Shown here: positions 11,376 to 21,889 of the stretch, in pieces
How positions within the stretch are numbered: position 1 is the stretch's first letter
Layout of the letters: each line of letters starts with the position of its first letter
DNA from: Ryuthela nishihirai
Lineage: Eukaryota; Arthropoda; Arachnida; Araneae; Heptathelidae
Direction: 5' to 3'
Assembly (NCBI GenBank): GCA_038380435.1
Contig: JAWZYU010000011.1
Location: 79,481,501-79,545,500, forward strand
Length of the DNA: 64,000 bases
The notes under the pieces: generated by a model
What the model saw: the letters and a program-made list of their open reading frames with translations, nothing else
Told to the model about the DNA's origin: nothing
The model's database searches: none
Position numbers and translations under genes: made by a program

Positions 11376-11829
11376 TTTTTGTATGTTTTTTGTATGTTTT
11401 TTCAAAGTTGCTTAGTTGAATCGCTGGTCGCCAGTTGGCCGTCAATTTTCAAAGTCCATCATTCACTAGAGAAGTTTGAAAACAATGTCTCCTGAAGTGA
11501 GAAAAAAATCCTTAAACAACATTTGAACAGATCGGAATTTTTAGGATCTTCAACATTTGAACGGATTAATAGAAATTTTCTCTTAAAAACATTTCATCAG
11601 ATTCAATTAGAAGTGGGGAACATACATATTTTTTTTAAACGTGCAAATAGATGTAAATTTTGATTGTATTTAAAATAGTTTTTTTAGCTAACAACCAAAT
11701 GTTTTCCCTCTAGTGGTTGCAAAGTTGCTTTTCGTTCTGAGAAAATATATTCGTGGTAAATTTTTGTTCATTATACGTGGTAAAATTCATTTGGCGGTCT
11801 ATTTAATTTAAATCGTATTTCGATGTCAG
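11376..11829. other. AT-rich spacer between fold-back repeat and capsid genes
   Basis: No ORF or repeat recognised. TTTGAACRGATYRGAATTTT-like phrases occur twice near 11525 and 11560. It may be decayed Polinton sequence. Confidence 0.4.
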
Positions 11830-13100
11830 CAGTTGCTGATAATTCATATAGACGTGATTCGTATTTTCTGACATCGAAGTGGAATATCAGATACAGTTTC
11901 ATAAAATCTTGGAAACTGACTTCTGTACCCGAGTCGATGTCCATATTTTTTGCAGCTAAAAAGCTGTTGTAAACTCGCGCATAATCTAAACTGTTGGGTT
12001 CAAAATTGCACTCGAATTCTTATTCGGGAAACTATTTGCTATTCACTCTGATCTGAATCCGTTCTAGTAACATGTGATCAAATACCGTATTGTTTCTGGT
12101 TAGATTCGGTTAGACTTTTGTAAGACGACATAAAGATGGACGGGTTTATTTTGAGGTGTAGTAACCTGCCAACTGACATGAGTGTCAATTCGAGTACCAG
12201 ATTTATACAGTTTGCACGATTCCCAAAAGATTTCACGTGGATTGCCGCTTGCTAACTGAGATTCTAGTTTTGTAAGTACTTGTAGTGATGGTTCCACTTT
12301 TGGAATAAACCAAAATACGTGAGATATTTCAAATTTATATAACGTAGCCCCAACTCTCTGAATAATGTCTTTGTCGTCACTTTTTTTCTAGTTTTATGGT
12401 ATGTTTTACACCGCCTAACACTTTATCCACGTCTCGACAGAATCCAAACAACCGATTCAGTGGTAAGAATAAACTTGCGTTTTGACTATTTTTTGTAATT
12501 TCATATCTGTCCGAGAATCCTCGATTGAATTCAGGATTTTTCTTCAACGCTTTTGCAAAATCCTTTATCTTATTATTCGTGTCCAGTTTAGCTTCGCCTC
12601 CGTCGTACAAACACTTATTCATTTTCGAACTGTCTGCAGTATCTTTGAACCACATCATACTTGTGGCAGCACTGTGTGAAAAGTCTTCGGTAAAATCAAT
12701 TAAATTGTGAATCGTGGTTGTGACTCCTGGCAATTCAATATCTTCCAATTCTCTGTTTTCTATATGATATTGAGCTCTCTTAAAAATGTTGTATCCGTTA
12801 TTGACCATCGTAACTACATCATTGCCGCCGAAATCATATCCATCTGATTTCAGTATTTTGCCTCTGACGTGTATATAACTGTTGTGCGGATGTAGGAAAA
12901 CGTCCATATCTTTGGTAAATATTTCGTACTTTTCGAGATTTTTAACATTCACATTGCTTTTTCGATATTTCAAGTACTCGTATTTTGTCGTTGAATTATC
13001 GTCTATTGGATCTTCGAAAAAATTCCAGTAAGTAGCTTCAACGTTTATCCTATACTTTATGATTTTATGATTTTTAGGCCATTTCCGTAAATTAACCGAT
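11830..13100 (-). pseudogene. Polinton major capsid protein (F54H12.2-like), frame-broken
   Basis: The best-preserved stretch (12377 to about 13095) contains DVFLHPHNSYIHVRGKI (about 12900), NNGYNIFKRAQYHIE and the LFGFCRDVDKVLGGVKHT block near 12440. These fit the transposon-derived F54H12.2 family, which corresponds to the double jelly-roll capsid protein of Polintons. The frame changes at about 12370, and the continuation is at 12297-12100 (PSLQVLTKLES, then VSWQVTTPQNKP). Weak family-like sequence runs on to about 11830 with stops. The open frame extends upstream of residue LKYRKS to about 13095, so an apparent start near 12973 is not the true one. In a virion it would form the hexagonal capsomers. 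Confidence 0.75.
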
Positions 13101-13930
13101 TAAGAATATTTCTGCTCTAAAATATCCCATAATATTTTCCCTTTTCTTCGAACGATAGGCGACGGATTTTTATAAAATATTTTAATTCGCTTTCTCAGTA
13201 TCTTCATCTTTATTTGGGTCTGATGTGTAACATATAAGTCACGTTTTCCTTGTTCAAGTCAATTATTTTACTGTTCTGATCGGTTACTTTCATTCTAACG
13301 TTGTAAATCTAATCAGTTTTATTCAGCGGTAAATATATGGGGAAGAAAGGATGTGTGTCGATTAAACTGTCAGGCGGTGTTTCAAGCACGAAACTGTACA
13401 ACACGTCGTTTTTCTGGTTATTGAGATAGGAAGATTCGACAATAGAACAGTGAATTAGAATGCGATCGAACCCTCTCATTATGTTGGGTGGGAACTTTCC
13501 TTCGATTTTTGGTGCATCGATAATTTTCGATTCGAACCCTAGTATTTCTCACAACTTGCCTTCAGAAAAATCTATTTTATATCCTCTTGACAAACGAAAA
13601 ACAAATCTTAATGTATGGAGGTTGCTTTCTAGTATTATAGGGCTAGGATCCCCAAAGACATTTTTTAAAAAGTCATTAAATCCGTCTATATCGTACATTC
13701 CATTCGGGAAAGTTATTTTATTCCATTGTCTTCCATTCAAGTATTTCAGAGTGTTGTTGTTATATTTATCACTGATGTTGTACCAGGAATACCACATATT
13801 GCTACCGATCAGTGCTATCTCATTGTCTTCAGTATTCACCATTGAATGTGATCGGCGTTTCATAATTAATTTCCAAATCTTCGGGGTTGTATGCCGTAAT
13901 AGTAGAAGAATTGATAACTATGAGTACCAT
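13080..13930 (-). pseudogene. Polinton penton-like minor capsid protein, frame-broken
   Basis: Likely start is ATG at 13930-13928, followed by a short frame to about 13820. A second frame holds SNMWYSWYNIS, NNTLKYLNG and ITFPNGMYDIDGFNDFL (about 13800-13650). The C-terminal part, in another frame, is near 13470-13210, with VRMKVTDQNSKIIDL and VTYMLHIR. The pairing of an N-terminal W-NIS...NNTLKY block with a C-terminal TDQ-x-K-x-IDxN block matches the single jelly-roll minor capsid protein of Polintons as I remember it. It lies directly upstream of the major capsid gene on the same strand. At least two frameshifts and one in-frame stop (about 13310) are present. Confidence 0.65.
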
Positions 13931-13999
13931 CTTTATTAATATAGTGTAGTACTATGTAGTACTCATATGCTAGTTGTTACCAACAATTCATTCCGATCG

Positions 14000-14360
14000 T
14001 TAGGAGTTTGTTCAAACTGTTACAATACATCATATGGGCTTATGTTATTATTACTTCGTTTAATGTAATAGATGCAATAGTAACCATATTTTACAGAGTA
14101 ATTTGCTTGAATTTGCGAAGAGTTATACACGATTGGCTTTGAAGATTAAGTAAATAGTGTTTTATTTCTTCTGGTGGCGATAAACCGAATGGATCGAAGT
14201 ACTCGACGTAAGGTAACTTCGCATCATTGAAATAAGCTACCCAATGAGTTCCTGAACCACGGGAAACGTCACAGTTCACTATACCATTTTCGTTCCTGAA
14301 TATTTTTGTTGGCAAAGAATCGATAGAATTCACACCACGGAATCCTTTTTCGTTTTCCAT
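14000..14360 (-). pseudogene. Adenain-like cysteine protease (Polinton PRO), frameshifted
   Basis: Start ATG at 14360. The frame to 14091 holds SRGSGTHWVAYF, with the catalytic His of the adenovirus-protease fold, and YVEYFDPFGLSPPEE, with the acidic residue region and typical spacing. After a frameshift at about 14125, the oxyanion Gln region and the active-site block lie in another frame. There the active-site block reads YGYYCIYYI, where the family normally has CGYYC. The codon for the nucleophile is TAT instead of a Cys codon. The enzyme would process capsid precursors; this copy is inactive on two counts. Confidence 0.8.
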
Positions 14361-14383
14361 TATTTTTTCGATATCTAAGTTAC

Positions 14384-14810
14384 TTAATGGCTCTTTTTTT
14401 TAATCCTTGAACTATTTGTTTTCCTGGAATGTACAAACCTTTTCCCTTTCTTTTTAGATAAGCCAGCTGCTCTTTGCTTTCCACGAACGTATAACCCCTT
14501 TCCTAGAACTTTTTGTGCAAGCTTGGTACCAGCATATCCCGCAGCTCCAACTGCAGCTGCTTTTCCCAATGCTACGAGTGCAGGTATTAAGAACGGCAGA
14601 AATCCACCTAGCTGTGTTTTACTGTAAACAAAGTCGAACTGGCGTTGTAGATTTTTTCAGTTTAATGATTTGTCTCTTTGTCGGTTTCAAAGTATCGTTA
14701 CCTTTCTTCAGTGGATCAATACTTAAAGTTATAGGATTCTTATTTACAAATGCATTCTTCAATTTTTGCTTTTGTCCAGGCGTTAAACTAGTGAAATAAC
14801 TGTGATACAT
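14384..14810 (-). pseudogene. Small basic structural protein of Polinton, frame-broken
   Basis: The N-terminal frame (14810-14619) starts MYHSYFTSLTPGQKQKLKNAF. The second frame (14569-14384) has a Gly/Ala-rich hydrophobic stretch (GKAAAVGAAGYAGTKLAQ) and a Lys/Arg-rich tail (SKKKGKRF). A short start with LTPGQKQKL, then a hydrophobic Gly/Ala segment and a basic tail, recalls the small virion protein genes that precede the protease in Polintons, possibly core-protein-like. The two frames are separated by about 50 bases with a frameshift. Exact role is not known to me. Confidence 0.6.
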
Positions 14811-14899
14811 TATACTTTATTTTTATAAGTATCACGCACTTAAATTTCATATATAAAAATTTAGCATGTATTCTGTAAAGTGTAAAACGAATACTTTAA

Positions 14900-15429
14900 C
14901 CCTTTCACGACTAAGGGAAACATTTTTCCCATTTTAAAATTGGTGATTGTCGTATTTAATTATAACCTTATCTGCATTTTTTTATACAGAATGTCAAAAT
15001 AGAATGTATGCCGAACGCAACTACGTAAACGGGAACGTTTAGAAAACAAAAACAGAACTGTCAGGACGCATAATATATATACTATGTGCAATGTCCATCT
15101 TTGCCTCACTACCAAAAGAAATTGCTTCGCAGAATATCATAATTAGCACATCATTTTGTATAGTAATTTTATTTCATAATTTTGTATTATTTTAGTTAAC
15201 ATTTTGTTCTAATAAACCAATAAATAAAAGACATTGTATAATAAGCCTAACTATAATTTGTGTTATCTTTATAGTCCATTGGGAAAAATATTTCCCATAA
15301 AATTTAAAAAAAAACTACACATTGTTATGTATCTTTCATATGATTTTTATTTATTTTACGTCTAAACAAACTAAAATAAACAGTTACATACTAATATTTA
15401 CTCTTAGAAACCTTATGGTCCTGAAAGGG
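14900..15429. mobile_element. piggyBac-type MITE (530 bp) with TTAA at both ends
   Basis: TTAA at 14896-14899 is followed by CCCTTTCACGACTAAGG. The right end reads CCTTATGGTCCTGAAAGGG and is followed by TTAA at 15430-15433. The ~18-base inverted ends with CCC at the tips and TTAA duplication are the piggyBac signature. Sub-terminal GGGAAACATTTTTCCC and GGGAAAAATATTTCCC are also palindromic. No transposase frame is present, so it is non-autonomous. Confidence 0.85.
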
Positions 15430-15433
15430 TTAA

Positions 15434-16202
15434 TATGTTGAGCTCACAAAATTATTTGGATACTGAACAATTATTTGTGAATAATTCTACATTTAAAGAG
15501 ATTTGATAGAGACCTCAAGTATAACTATAGTTATATTTTGTCCATATTAATATTACTTAAGAAGTTACTGATATCTGAATATGACTCCATATTCAAATAA
15601 CATGAAACGTTTTTTCTGTTCAGTACCTACGTATAGATATAATGCTTAGACAACAATATAAAAGAATTTCCACATTTTATTAACGGAATGCTAACTTTTG
15701 AAGCTTTCTAACTTAAAATATAAGACTTTATGGTAAAAATGCTACAACAAAAAGTACTTCTGGAATAGATTTCTGATACAATGAGCTTGTTAAATATTTA
15801 AATTTCTATAACCCTTTAAATATTGAGGGAATTATGTTGAATATATAGAATTAGAGTCACGTGTTATGATGACTAATTTATTTTCAATAAAACACTTTAC
15901 ACTAAAATTTTTACTTTTTTCCTACGAATATGCTTTCCTTTCACGTCATGAAATGCTCTTTCTAAATCGGCAATGGATATATTACTGCAAATGGCGACAT
16001 TCCGAAAAGTTTCAACCCACTTTTCCTTCACCAATCCACTTTTTATTCAATACTAACCAAGGCCTATGGAAATATGTTATATATAACATAAGTTTTTGTG
16101 CGAACATGCCGAAAACGTGCTCCAAGAAAATTCTCTGATAAAGCTTAGGTAGTTAGTATTATTTATAGCACTCTAAAAATAAATAAAATATTAAATTATT
16201 AG
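15434..16202. other. AT-rich spacer, nothing recognised
   Basis: No repeat or credible coding sequence found. The short open frame at 15866-16138 has no recognisable motif and unremarkable composition. Confidence 0.4.
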
Positions 16203-16345
16203 AGCAGCCTGTCACACAGATGTGAGAGAAGCCTTGTTAGTACGCTATGGACAAGAATTGGGATGAAGGCGAAACATCAGTAGAAAGACAACACAGAAAA
16301 AGAAAAATCCATGCCTTATCAGGGATTCCAACCCACCCCCCGTTG
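16203..16345 (-). mobile_element. SINE2 fragment
   Basis: Minus-strand match to the SINE2 body: GTCTTTCTACTGATGTTTCGCC corresponds to the CTTTCTGCTGAGGTCYYGCC consensus. The B-box side is degraded (GGTTGGAATCCC). Head and tail are not clear. Confidence 0.65.
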
Positions 16346-16514
16346 ATTATAAGCTACGCACACTTCATTAATAATGAAAATTCAGGGATGAAAGATTATT
16401 ATACCGTAATAAATGATTGTATAATGTGCAAATTCGTGTACCTCTGATTAGGAACCAAGTAAATAGTAAAGAGACAAAGTTATTTTACTCAACACTTGGG
16501 GGTGGTTAAGTCTT

Positions 16515-16765
16515 AGGTTTAACCTCTAAGCTGCACACTTTTGCACACAACAGGCTAAATAGTCAGGTCAAAAGGGCTTGGAGAAAGTTGGTATAGGAGA
16601 TCCACTGGGCAGCTATTAGGAGACAGATGGTAATCTCCCATCAAGAGAATTCAGTGCATTCTTTTACTTATATAGGGTATGGCGTTTTACCCACAGGTTA
16701 ATGTCCCATCTGACGGACGGCAATCTTCAGAAGCCCAACGGTGACCCCTTTCTCACGGGGGTTTA
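16515..16765 (-). mobile_element. SINE1 fragment (body and 3' end)
   Basis: Contains GCACACTTTTGCACACAACAGGCTAAATAG, then GGAGACAGATGGTAATCTCC and CCATCTGACGGACGGC, all parts of the SINE1 body in minus orientation. The tRNA-like head is missing. Confidence 0.75.
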
Positions 16766-16898
16766 CGGAAGAAAATCTGAATGCAATCGCATTTGGGAGT
16801 AGAAATTGGGAAAATATTGGGTCTGGAGCTCTGTCAAATGGATCAACCTGCTCCCTCCACACACACCATGCTGTGAGGGGGGGGGGGGGGGAGCAGAG

Positions 16899-17091
16899 CA
16901 GAGCCGTAACTAGCTATATTTGTGCCAGAGGCAAGAATAGAAATTGCACCGCTATATAGTTTCATAGCAGTCTTTTTCTGAGCCTCCTCATCTTGTATTT
17001 TTCTGAACCCCTCATTTTGCACTTTTATGCGCCCCTCATCTTGGGCGCCCGAGGCTAATGCTTTACTTGCCTCACCGTTGTTACGGCCCTG
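16899..17091. mobile_element. Short MITE with CAGRGCCGTAAC inverted ends
   Basis: The left end CAGAGCCGTAAC at 16899 matches the inverse of the right end GTTACGGCCCTG at 17080-17091. GCCAGAGGCAAG and CTTGCCTCACC are inner inverted partners. About 193 bases with no coding capacity. CAG-starting ends suggest a hAT-type MITE, but the flanks (GAGCAGAG and GTAGTTCT) show no 8-base duplication. A 15-G run lies immediately left. Confidence 0.5.
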
Positions 17092-17448
17092 GTAGTTCTG
17101 GGGAAAGCTGAAAGGGGACCATATTGATTTTCATGTACCGTACACATACTTTGGAATAATACTTTTTGAAAGATCGCTTCCAAGATGAGAAAAATCATAC
17201 GCTGCCCTTTTCGGTAAGAATAATTTCTGTCAAAACACTGGAAGAACATATATCGCCTCTGGAGAATATAGGATGTTCCTTTTCAAAGAGGACGAAATTT
17301 ATCGTTTTCCAAATTTTGTACTCTTTGACAGTGATAATTCGAACCAACAGATGATTTGGAAAATATAAATAATAATATTTTATTAGTACTTACAAAGAAA
17401 AAAAAACAATAAAATTAAAACGTTGGGTTTTCCAAGTGAAATGAAAGT

Positions 17449-17605
17449 TTTTCGTGGGGGTGGAGTATATAAGTTCCGTACTGTAGCTTGGGATTACGGT
17501 TCGAAAAAATAGCAAAATTTGTTGAAAATTTTAACAGAAGTGTTATTTTAAAATCCATTTTATAAAATCACTCTTCAGCAGATACCTTTATTTAGTAGAG
17601 TTATT
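17449..17605 (+). repeat. Direct repeat, left copy (~157 bp) flanking a SINE1
   Basis: Starts TTTTTCGTGGGGGTGGAGTA and ends at TTATTTAGTAGAG. Nearly identical to 17921-18077; I count about three differences. It is far too long to be an ordinary target-site duplication. Confidence 0.9.
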
Positions 17606-17905
17606 TACTTCTCAGTGGCACTCTTGTGCACACAATTAGCTATATGCCAGGTAACAAGGACCTCAAAGGCTCATACATGGGTAGGATAAAGAAGACTCTT
17701 TGGGCAGTTGTTAAGAGACAGGTAGAATCCTTCCCTCAAGACCATCAATAAACGTGCACAGAGTGTGATTTACCTCCACACGGACCACGGCGTTACATCG
17801 CAACCGTAGGAAGGCATCGTTCCAACCAATCGGTTCTGCTTTCTCACCAAATGAAGGCTTCGGATTTAATGGAAATAAATCTCAACGCTGCTATATTTGG
17901 GACTA
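17606..17905 (-). mobile_element. SINE1 copy between the direct repeats
   Basis: Minus-strand SINE1: GGCACTCTTGTGCACACA (3' part), GCAGTTGTTAAGAGACAGGTAG, AACGTGCACAGAG and AAATCTCAACGCTGCT (close to the tRNA-like head). The head itself is mostly lost. Confidence 0.75.
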
Positions 17906-17920
17906 TAATTTAACTTAGTT

Positions 17921-18077
17921 TTTCGTGGGGGTGGAGTATATAAGTTCCGTACTGTAGCTTGGGATTACGGTTCGAAAAAATAGCAAAATTTGTTGAAAAT
18001 TTTAGCAGAAGTGTTATTTTAAAATCCATTTTATAAAATCACTCTACAGCAGATACCTTTATTTAGTAGAGTCATTT
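17921..18077 (+). repeat. Direct repeat, right copy (~157 bp)
   Basis: Second copy of 17449-17605, separated from it by one SINE1. Contains the same GGAGTATATAAGTTCCGTAC phrase with a TATATAAG box. Confidence 0.9.
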
Positions 18078-18489
18078 ACTCTTTTCTCTCTCTTTTCTTT
18101 TAGTAAAATTAGAATCAGATGACTTATTCGTATTTTTTCAATTATTTTTTGAAACTTTTGCCTCTAAAACTGGTCCGATTTTTTTTCGTGTGAATAGCGT
18201 ATTTGTCACAAGTGATAGGGAATATTTCAAGAAATGTAATTGTGTTGTAAATAGTCAAGTGTTCATGATTTATGTCCAAAGGCATAAATTCCTAAGACTA
18301 GCGTCATTCCGCTTAACTTCCGAAAACTATAGCACAAAACATTCTTCGCAAAAACAATAACTGCAATACTGATCTTCATTTACTTTAGGCTGCTGGTAAA
18401 AAATACTGAAGTTGTGAAGCTACCACCATCTGATTCAATTCCTGAACCATTTTTCAACAGCACATCTCGGCATGCAATTTATTAATATG
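18078..18489. other. AT-rich spacer, nothing recognised
   Basis: No gene or repeat found here. Confidence 0.4.
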
Positions 18490-18655
18490 TTTCTTGGCTA
18501 CTTATCGAGTCCCGGGTTCCCTGCTGAGGGGTTATGTTTCCCTGCTGAGGTCTCGCCCTCCTCATAGACTATGGCGTAAAAACTGGCAGGTTCCTGTCAG
18601 ACCTCTGTGGCAAGCAGCTGCTTGAGGGGAATATTTATTTATTTTTATATAATTT
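18490..18655 (+). mobile_element. SINE2 copy, partial head
   Basis: The tail block CAGACCTCTGTGGCAAGCAGCTGCTTGAGGGGA, then ATATTTATTTATT, is intact. The tRNA-like part is reduced to GGCTACTTATCGAGTCCCGGG. CCTGCTGAGG occurs twice, a small internal duplication. Confidence 0.85.
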
Positions 18656-20055
18656 GACCTCGCGGTTAGTTCGGAAATATTGTTGCTGAAAGCAGCATAG
18701 TTTACTTTTGGCGGAGATGGAAGATTGAATTTAATGCAGATAAAATATTTGTTTACTTTGATTTAAATCTCCCTCCTCCACCAGAGTTTGATTTCTCTAC
18801 CCAAAAATATAATATATATCTACAGAAAAATATAAGAATTAGAAACTGCTTATTAAATCTCATTTTTCGAATCTAATCATGTTAATTTTTAAAGCTTTTT
18901 TCAGCAACAGTTTTTTTTTTGCATGGCTCCGGTGTAATTTTTTTATGGGGAGGGGGGGGGGGGGGGCAAAATTATTTCAGAGTGGAGAAAATTTTTTTTT
19001 TCAGATAATGGGAAAGCAAATAAATTTTTCAAAATATAAATATTTGACCCAAGTCTTTCATTAATCAGAGCAGTTGCGGAGACAGTAATCATGGATATAT
19101 CACAAAACAAAGCAAATGAGGATGTCTGAAAATAGAACGGAAAAAATGAGATACTTATTTTTTTAAAATATATATAAAAATGCTTTCTTATATTAATAAA
19201 TATAAATGATATGCTTCCGAAAACATAGGAAACGTAAAGAGAAAAATCAATACTACATTTTGTAAGAAAATAATATTACTATTTAGTACACTTATGTTAT
19301 TTATTATCAATTTATTTTTCAATCAATTTTACCAGGAGAGAGGTAATTGCCCTCTCCTCCCTTCCAGCTCCCTCTGCCGACACCTATTGATAGCACTTTA
19401 TAATTTCATTCCTGACTTTTCCGTTTGATCACGGAATTATTCCAAGCATAATTCACTGTTGACGAAATAAAAGTTCACTAGAAATTGTTTCTTCCAAAAA
19501 CTCAAAATAAAATTCATAGTTCTGATATTGCTTTAAATTTTATGTACTGTTTTCTGCTTAGCAAATGTATTTTTGAAAGATGTTTGATTTCATTTTATTC
19601 TTTTTTTTGTCTCTTTTCGACTTGCTTAGTTTGCAGCGTTGGCTGCCGAATGAAAGTAAACATGGGCGTTAAGACTTTTGTTCTGTTATGACGCTTACTG
19701 CTGCAGTACCCTGCAGGTTAAGGTGGGTTACAGAGAATGGTAATAGGCATCTGCTGACCACTGTCAAAGCACAGATATTCGCTCCATGCACAGTGCCAGC
19801 CAAAGTCGCACCTCCATTGTTTCCCGCAGCTGAAGGTCACATTCTCATCAACTGGTTGCGTTCTAGTGACAATCTAAAGGGTAGTTTCTAGAGATAAGAT
19901 GCAGTCAGTAAAATGGCTTTTCGACTCTAAAATTTTTCACTGAGAACAATTATTTGTTTCAATTCACGAAACTGAATTCGGTTTCTTAGGAAAATAATAA
20001 GTTTATGCAATGAAATGAAAATAAAAATAAATTATCTCTCAAACATATCCTTCTC
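18656..20055. other. AT-rich region without a recognisable gene
   Basis: Holds a 15-G run at 18952-18966 and long A/T tracts. The stretch 19688-19891 is less AT-rich and open in one plus frame for 67 codons. I recognise nothing in it and the neighbourhood is all repeats, so I do not call it a gene. Confidence 0.4.
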
Positions 20056-20057
20056 AG

Positions 20058-20140
20058 AGAAGTCTGTCAGTGTAATACGCTATAGACAAAATTTGTGAGG
20101 AAGGCGAGACCGCAGCAGAAAGACACAACTATACATAGGG
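20058..20140 (-). mobile_element. SINE2 body fragment
   Basis: GTCTGTCAGTGTAATACGCTATAG followed by GAGACCGCAGCAGAAAGACA matches the SINE2 middle in minus orientation. Head and tail are absent. Confidence 0.6.
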
Positions 20141-20302
20141 TACGACTTTTTTCAGATTAAAAATAACTCCATTAGATGAATAATTATCGGGAAAATTTGT
20201 TCTTTTTTTTCAATTTGTGTTGAAATAAAAATAATTGAAATTTTCAGATTTTATTATTGACATACGATAACATATGCATATTCATTGTTTCTTCGGCGAG
20301 AG

Positions 20303-20372
20303 GGGCGTGGGTGGCCTAGTCGATAGCCCGGCAGGCTCGTAATCTACTTGAGGGCAACTGCTGGAGGGAATA
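20303..20372 (+). mobile_element. Chimeric SINE: SINE1 tRNA-like head joined to SINE2-like tail
   Basis: GGGTGGCCTAGTCGATAGCCCGGCAGGCTCGTAATCT is the SINE1 A-box head. It is followed directly by a degraded ...GCAACTGCTGGAGGGAATATA, which resembles the SINE2/LINE 3' tail. The B box and both bodies are missing. Confidence 0.5.
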
Positions 20373-20892
20373 TATAATTTTTAGAAAAGAATTCATAGCG
20401 GAATATTTACCGGAACAATGGTTTGCAAAACTTTTAAAAATTGGTAGAACTGAAAAAATATAGATATAGATGGATAATTTTAATTCCCATAAAATACATA
20501 ATTTCACGTAATATAATAATAAATGGTTTGAAAACAAATTAATATACAGAACATTTAACTTTTATAAGTTCAATCTTTATCTGATATTATTACATAATCA
20601 TCCTAAAATTTCGGGTGGGGGTCTTATTTTCCTAACAGCAAAGTTAAGGTAGTTAGTTCCTATACTGCATGCCTGGCATGTTTGGAGCTCTGCAATAAAC
20701 AAATTATTAAATGAAAAATAATTCCTTTGTGACAAAATAGTAAGAAACTTAACGTCTTTTATTCTCGATCAAAGGTTCTGAAGTGAGGCTACAGATAATT
20801 GAAATAACAAAAGAAATTAATGATACTTTTTATTTATGATACAATTTCGCCATCAAAAGAACAATTTAAAATCAGCGCATTAATAAATAAAA
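20373..20892. other. AT-rich spacer, nothing recognised
   Basis: No gene or known repeat seen. Confidence 0.4.
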
Positions 20893-21000
20893 TAAATACC
20901 TCCTCAAGCAGATGCTTGCCACAGAGGTCCGACAGGAGCCTGCCAGTTAAATTCGCCATAATAGAGGGATCTGTGAGGATGGCGGTCCCTCACCAGATTT
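20893..21000 (-). mobile_element. SINE2 3' fragment
   Basis: CCTCCTCAAGCAGATGCTTGCCACAGAGGTC and GACAGGAGCCTGCCAGTT, then ATCTGTGAGGATGGCGG: tail and body of SINE2 in minus orientation, cut at the pyrimidine-rich region. Confidence 0.85.
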
Positions 21001-21607
21001 TTTGCCAACTGCACCCTCCCAGGTTCCGAACGCGCCCAAAGCTGCTTAACTTCGTGATCGGACGGTGTTTTCAGATTCAAATTTCTAGCATTTGTTATTT
21101 AATTATGAAAACATTTACTTCAACAAAAGCCGTATTATTAAGTGTATTGGCCGACAGTACGTAACTATTTGATGAGGGGATTGAATTATGGATCAAAAGA
21201 AAAAATAGAAGCTTTTGTTATCTGAATTTCTTTTTCTATTTGAGTTTACCATACAATTTTATTCATTTTCCTCTTAATGCTGCTGCAGCTCATTTGTTGT
21301 CGCGCTGTAATGCGACAACGAGAAAATATCTCCTGTTGACTACTATTCTAGAAGCTGAAGTGTTTTGACTCGCTTCATGTGTAACGAGAGAGACAGGGAC
21401 GTACCCAGGGGGCCCGGAATATTGTATTGTTTTGTGCGCCCAAATTTCTATTGTTATCCACCCATTCTGTTTTCCGTGATCCCTGGTCTTAGGTTGGTAC
21501 ACGCTGACTCTTCCACCCCCCCCCCCCCCCCCACACACACACACTCTGCCATGGTTACTGGCTTTAGGCATGGGCCATGCTCTTGTCCTTTTCCCTCCTC
21601 TCTACTT
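21001..21607. other. Spacer with poly-C/CA tract
   Basis: Contains GACAGGGACGTACCCAGGGGG, a phrase that looks like a MITE end, and a 17-C run (21516-21532) followed by (CA)n. No gene. Confidence 0.4.
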
Positions 21608-21785
21608 TAGTCATTTGCTTAATTGAATCACTTACTGAATTACTTTCCAATGTAATTCATAAATAATGATACACAATTTCATTCTTTTCACCCTTCCAAG
21701 TTCAGGTTGTGTGGTACAGATCAACTCTCTCTCCACTTATATTTATCTTTGCAATCTCGGTCTTGTCTTATTCATATCTCAGATT
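21608..21785 (+). repeat. Dispersed repeat, copy 1 (second copy at 22690-22866)
   Basis: TCATTTGCTTAATTGAATCACTTACT through TATCTTTGCAATCT recurs about 1.08 kb downstream with roughly 80 percent identity by eye. Contains TTCATTCTTTTCACCCTYCCAAG. Nature unknown. Confidence 0.7.
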
Positions 21786-21889
21786 TCTCTACCTGCTTTG
21801 AAATCCAAAACATTTGTATTTGGAACTAAAAATAGGGTTGCATTTGGAACACTAAAAGTAGATTAAAAAAAGACTAAAAAAATTTATTA

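Larger units (their letters stand above)
11830..14850 (-). mobile_element. Polinton/Maverick (adintovirus-type) fragment: virion morphogenesis genes
   Basis: Four consecutive minus-strand genes read from 14810 down to 11830: a small basic structural protein, an adenain-like cysteine protease, a penton-like minor capsid protein and the major capsid protein. This set is characteristic of Polintons and the related adintoviruses. No protein-primed DNA polymerase B, retroviral-type integrase or packaging ATPase is visible in the window, and no matching terminal inverted repeats bracket the block. It is a partial, degraded copy. All four genes carry frameshifts or stops. Confidence 0.8.

Noticed and set aside
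12973..12975. Start codon of the Polinton capsid gene at 12973
   Set aside because: The codon there is TTG, and the same frame stays open upstream to about 13095 with family-like sequence.
19688..19891. Small gene of 67 codons with higher GC
   Set aside because: No motif, no homology I recognise and surrounded by repeat debris.
20820..21164. 114-codon open frame on the plus strand
   Set aside because: It runs through a SINE2 fragment (20893-21000), so the frame is accidental.
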